DNA from: an uncultured Lachnospiraceae bacterium
GTDB taxonomy: Bacteria > Bacillota > Clostridia > Lachnospirales > Lachnospiraceae
DNA length: 16,043 nt
NCBI GenBank assembly: GCA_910588895.1
Contig: CAJUSS010000081.1
Location: forward strand, 1-16,043
Reading direction: 5' to 3'
This document shows positions 13,539-16,043 of the stretch, one piece after another (positions within the stretch are counted from its first letter, which is position 1; every line of letters starts with the position of its first letter). The notes beneath the pieces are model-generated. The model did not search any database. It was not told where the DNA came from and worked only from the letters and a program-made list of their open reading frames with translations. Both the position numbers and the translations under genes were made by a program.

Positions 13539-14543
13539 ATGCATATTTTTATCACTGGAGTTGCTGGATTTTTAGGAAGCCATCTGGCAGATGCTATGTT
13601 GGCGGAGGGACATAAGGTTTCTGGATGTGATGATCTGATCGGAGGATATCAGGATAATGTGCCAGAAGGGGTGGATTTTCACCAGGTAGATTGTAATGAG
13701 CTTGAAAAAATGAGGGGATTGCTCAGGGGAGTGGATATCGTCTACCATACTGCCTGCACAGCCTATGAAGGTCTTTCTGTATTTTCTCCAAAGCTGGTAG
13801 CAGAGAATACATATCTAAATTCTGTATCTACAGCCAGTGCAGCCATCATGAACCATGTAAAGAGATTTGTTACCTGCTCTTCAATGGCCCGCTATGGGAC
13901 CCAAGAGATCGTGCCATTTACCGAAGATATGAACTGTAAGCCTCAGGATCCTTATGGGATTTCAAAATTTTCGGCAGAAAATGTACTGCGCAATCTCTGT
14001 GAGGTCCATGGTATGGAGTTAGTGATCGCCGTGCCCCATAACATCATCGGCCCACGTCAAAAATACGACGACCCTTTTCGTAATGTAGCCTCGATCATGA
14101 TCAATCTTATGCTCCAGGGACGTCAGCCGATCATTTATGGGGATGGCGAGCAAAAGAGATGTTTCTCCTTTGTCCAGGATGATATTGACTGTCTGGTGAA
14201 GCTGGCATTCCAGGACAATGTAGTAGGAGAGGTCATCAATATCGGGCCGGACGAGGAGTTCGTGACGATCAATCATCTGGCTGAGACGATCGCCAAGCTG
14301 ATCGGCTTTCGGTTGGAGCCAGTTTATATGCCAGGTCGTCCCCAGGAAGTGCGGCTGGCCACTTGCTCTGCCGATAAGGCACGTAGGCTTTTGGGATATG
14401 AGACAAAATATACTTTGGAGCAGGGCCTTAATGAGATGATCGGGTATATTCGAAAGAGAGGGACGAAGCCGTTCACCTACCATCTGCCATTGGAGATCAT
14501 GAATGAAAAGACACCAAAGACCTGGTCGGAGCAGTTGTTTTGA
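13539..14543 (+). CDS. NAD-dependent epimerase/dehydratase (extended SDR)
   Basis: A nucleotide-sugar-modifying enzyme of 334 residues. The Rossmann NAD site TGVAGFLGSH (6-15), the SSMARYG segment (114-120) carrying the catalytic Ser region, and Tyr139-x3-Lys143 (YGISK) are intact. NIIGPRQ and YGDGEQKRCFSFVQDD are the usual substrate-side blocks of the extended SDR family, which covers UDP-sugar 4-epimerases and UDP-glucuronate decarboxylases. Next to ugd the natural guess is action on UDP-glucuronate (4-epimerase to UDP-galacturonate, or decarboxylation to UDP-xylose), but sequence alone does not settle it. AAAGGAG lies 8 bases before the ATG and the gap after ugd is only 13 bases, so both are in one operon. 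Confidence 0.9.
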   Translation: MHIFITGVAGFLGSHLADAMLAEGHKVSGCDDLIGGYQDNVPEGVDFHQVDCNELEKMRGLLRGVDIVYHTACTAYEGLSVFSPKLVAENTYLNSVSTASAAIMNHVKRFVTCSSMARYGTQEIVPFTEDMNCKPQDPYGISKFSAENVLRNLCEVHGMELVIAVPHNIIGPRQKYDDPFRNVASIMINLMLQGRQPIIYGDGEQKRCFSFVQDDIDCLVKLAFQDNVVGEVINIGPDEEFVTINHLAETIAKLIGFRLEPVYMPGRPQEVRLATCSADKARRLLGYETKYTLEQGLNEMIGYIRKRGTKPFTYHLPLEIMNEKTPKTWSEQLF

Positions 14544-14590
14544 TGTATGGAGAAAGTATATATAAAAGGGCCGTTGTTGTGATGTACTGG
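14534..14590 (+). repeat. Short direct repeat across the end of the epimerase gene
   Basis: GTTGTTTTGATGTATGG (14534-14550) recurs as GTTGTTGTGATGTACTGG (14573-14590), 39 bases later, with one substitution and one inserted base. The first copy includes the stop codon. The 139-base gap before the next gene otherwise shows no convincing gene, promoter or terminator; CTAGGCCTAG (14617-14626) is a 10-bp palindrome. Confidence 0.5.
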
Positions 14591-14682
14591 GACATGATAT
14601 GTATAGATTTAAACTAGGCCTAGAGGCGATGGAAAGTAGGAGGAAGTGGGTAAAGAAGGAAAAGGGAGAGTAAAATAGAAGG

Positions 14683-15909
14683 ATGAGTAAAACCGATACT
14701 TCAAAAAGACATGTCTTTATCATTGGTTCAAAAGGAATACCAGCGGCTTACGGTGGGTTTGAGACCTTTGTGGAAAAGCTGACATTGAACCAGATCGATT
14801 CGTCGATCCAATACTATGTTGCCTGCCAGAAGAGCCCTACAGAGTATGAGGCAAAACTGTACAGACATAATGGAGCAGTGTGCTTTCCGATCAAAGTCCC
14901 AAAAATCGGACCGGCAAAGGCCGTCTATTATGACTGGCGCTCTCTAAAATGGGCGATCCATCATATTGAAAAGGAACATATCGAAAAAGCGGTGATATTT
15001 ATCTGTGCATGTCGGATCGGACCTTTCATTGCGATGGAAAAGGACAGGATGCAGAGTTTGGGTATCCATTTAGTGATCAACCCTGACGGGCATGAATGGC
15101 TCCGGGCAAAGTGGAACGCTGTTATCAAAAAATACTGGAGGTTCTCAGAGAGGCTGTGTGTAAAGTATGCGGATCTCTTGATCTGTGATAGCATGAACAT
15201 CGAGCGATATATCCAAGAAAGATATGCAGGATATCATCCAAGGACAACGTTCATCGCTTATGGTTCAGAAACCTTTCCCTCAACATTGGAAGATGGCGAT
15301 CTGAAGATCTCTAATTGGTATACAAAGTGGAAAGTAGAGCCAGGAAAGTATTATGCGAACATAGCCAGATTGGTACCAGAGAACAACTACAAGACGATCG
15401 TCAGGGAGTTTATGGGATCTTCTACTGATAAAGATCTGGTGATCGTGGCTTCCCTAGAAGGAAATAAATTTTATAAAAGATTGAAAAAGCAGCTTCACTT
15501 TGAAAAAGATCCTCGTATTAAATTCGTAGGAGGGATTTATGATCAGGAGTTATTAAAGAAGATACGGGAGAACGCGTATGGGTATATACATGGGCATTCT
15601 GTAGGTGGGACCAATCCATCCCTTCTGGAAGCATTGGGGACCCTTGACCTGAATCTGTTATATGATGTGGGATTTAACAGCGAGGTTGGGGAAGACGGGG
15701 CTCTGTATTGGGGACTGGAAGATGGAGATCTAAAAGAACTGATCGAGAAGGCAGACAGGATGAGTCGAGAGGAGATCCGGGCCTTGGGGGAAAAGGCGAA
15801 GAAAAGGATCACAAAAGATTATACATGGGAGTTTATCGATAGGAGATATGAAGAAGAATTTAGGAAGATATCTTGCCGTGGTAAGAAGACAAAAATAGAC
15901 TTTATATAG
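14683..15909 (+). CDS. DUF1972-type family 4 glycosyltransferase (Cps2T/rhamnosyltransferase-like)
   Basis: A cytoplasmic, membrane-associated sugar transferase of 408 residues that would add a residue to the lipid-linked repeat unit of a surface polysaccharide. The N-terminal DUF1972 signature IGSKGIPAAYGGFETFVEKL (14-33) is characteristic of Cps2T-type beta-1,4-rhamnosyltransferases and relatives. The acceptor region has INPDGHEWLRAKW, followed by LLICDSMNIERYI. In the C-terminal GT-B domain are YYANIARLVPENN, KFVGGIYD and the donor-site HSVGGTNPSLLEALG with the Glu typical of GT4. Rhamnose as donor is a guess from the DUF1972 family. The ATG at 14683 has only weak ribosome-site support (AGAAGG adjacent; GGGAG 14 bases away), but the fold starts soon after. 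Confidence 0.9.
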   Translation: MSKTDTSKRHVFIIGSKGIPAAYGGFETFVEKLTLNQIDSSIQYYVACQKSPTEYEAKLYRHNGAVCFPIKVPKIGPAKAVYYDWRSLKWAIHHIEKEHIEKAVIFICACRIGPFIAMEKDRMQSLGIHLVINPDGHEWLRAKWNAVIKKYWRFSERLCVKYADLLICDSMNIERYIQERYAGYHPRTTFIAYGSETFPSTLEDGDLKISNWYTKWKVEPGKYYANIARLVPENNYKTIVREFMGSSTDKDLVIVASLEGNKFYKRLKKQLHFEKDPRIKFVGGIYDQELLKKIRENAYGYIHGHSVGGTNPSLLEALGTLDLNLLYDVGFNSEVGEDGALYWGLEDGDLKELIEKADRMSREEIRALGEKAKKRITKDYTWEFIDRRYEEEFRKISCRGKKTKIDFI

Positions 15910-15940
15910 AGAAGTGAGGGTATTTCCAAAAGTGGTCTGT

Positions 15941-16043
15941 ATGAATAGAAAAAACATATATTTTGGGATTTTTTTCGTGTTAATAGTAGCAGGGATTTTT
16001 ATTTTACCACCATTGATAGAGATCGCTTTGGCAATGCTGTTTG
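15941..16043 (+). CDS. N-terminus of a membrane protein, cut by the window end
   Basis: An ATG at 15941 opens a frame without stops to the last base (34 complete codons). MNRKNIYFGIFFVLIVAG and the residues after it form a basic N-terminus and a long hydrophobic helix, as in the first segment of a polytopic membrane protein. Its place in a polysaccharide cluster makes a Wzy polymerase or Wzx flippase likely, but that is context only. No good ribosome site is seen before 15941; in-frame GTG codons at 15914 and 15932 are alternatives. Confidence 0.6.
   Translation, partial: MNRKNIYFGIFFVLIVAGIFILPPLIEIALAMLF

Noticed and set aside
14019..14723. A 234-codon minus-strand frame over the epimerase gene and the following gap
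   Set aside because: It is antisense to a well-supported gene, has no ribosome site and no recognisable domain.

Overview
The window looks like a chromosomal stretch from a moderately GC-rich Gram-positive anaerobe of the Clostridia, most likely Lachnospiraceae. This is inferred from AGGAGG-type ribosome binding sites, heavy use of ATC for Ile, a rubrerythrin, a Ktr-type K+ uptake pair, a PadR/DUF1700-type operon and the overall gene style. No rRNA, tRNA, CRISPR array or complete insertion sequence was seen.

Region 1 (1-2481, + strand) is a zinc uptake operon. It holds the 3' part of a znuA/adcA-like metal-binding protein with a His/Asp-rich loop, followed by the ATPase (znuC) and the permease (znuB). 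Region 2 (2595-4862) is a K+ uptake pair, a TrkH/KtrB channel and a TrkA/KtrA RCK subunit, separated by a 204-bp spacer with structure and a 21-bp tandem duplication. A HAD phosphatase (4933-5763) and a rubrerythrin (5915-6541) follow, closed by a clear terminator.

Region 3 (6694-8953) is a self-contained padR operon. A promoter with an operator-like inverted repeat precedes padR, then an HAAS/DUF1700-like membrane protein with an unusual Gly/Pro repeat, then a short membrane-anchored protein, then a strong terminator. A minus-strand threonine-aldolase-like PLP enzyme (8994-10025) converges on that terminator.

Region 4 (10026-11276) is the most interesting non-coding part. It has a strong bidirectional terminator with no plus-strand gene in front of it (a possible small RNA), a minus-strand XRE repressor, and a near-consensus plus-strand promoter overlaid with four evenly arranged GGTAT/ATACC half-sites.

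Region 5 (11277-16043) starts with a tyrosine-recombinase-fold protein that has lost its catalytic residues and its C-terminal end. It is followed closely by an exopolysaccharide/capsule cluster: UDP-glucose 6-dehydrogenase, an NAD-dependent epimerase/dehydratase, a DUF1972-type glycosyltransferase, and the start of a membrane protein. Base composition turns visibly more AT-rich at the dehydrogenase. The main hypothesis is that the XRE protein, its operators and the dead recombinase form a regulatory module for the polysaccharide locus.
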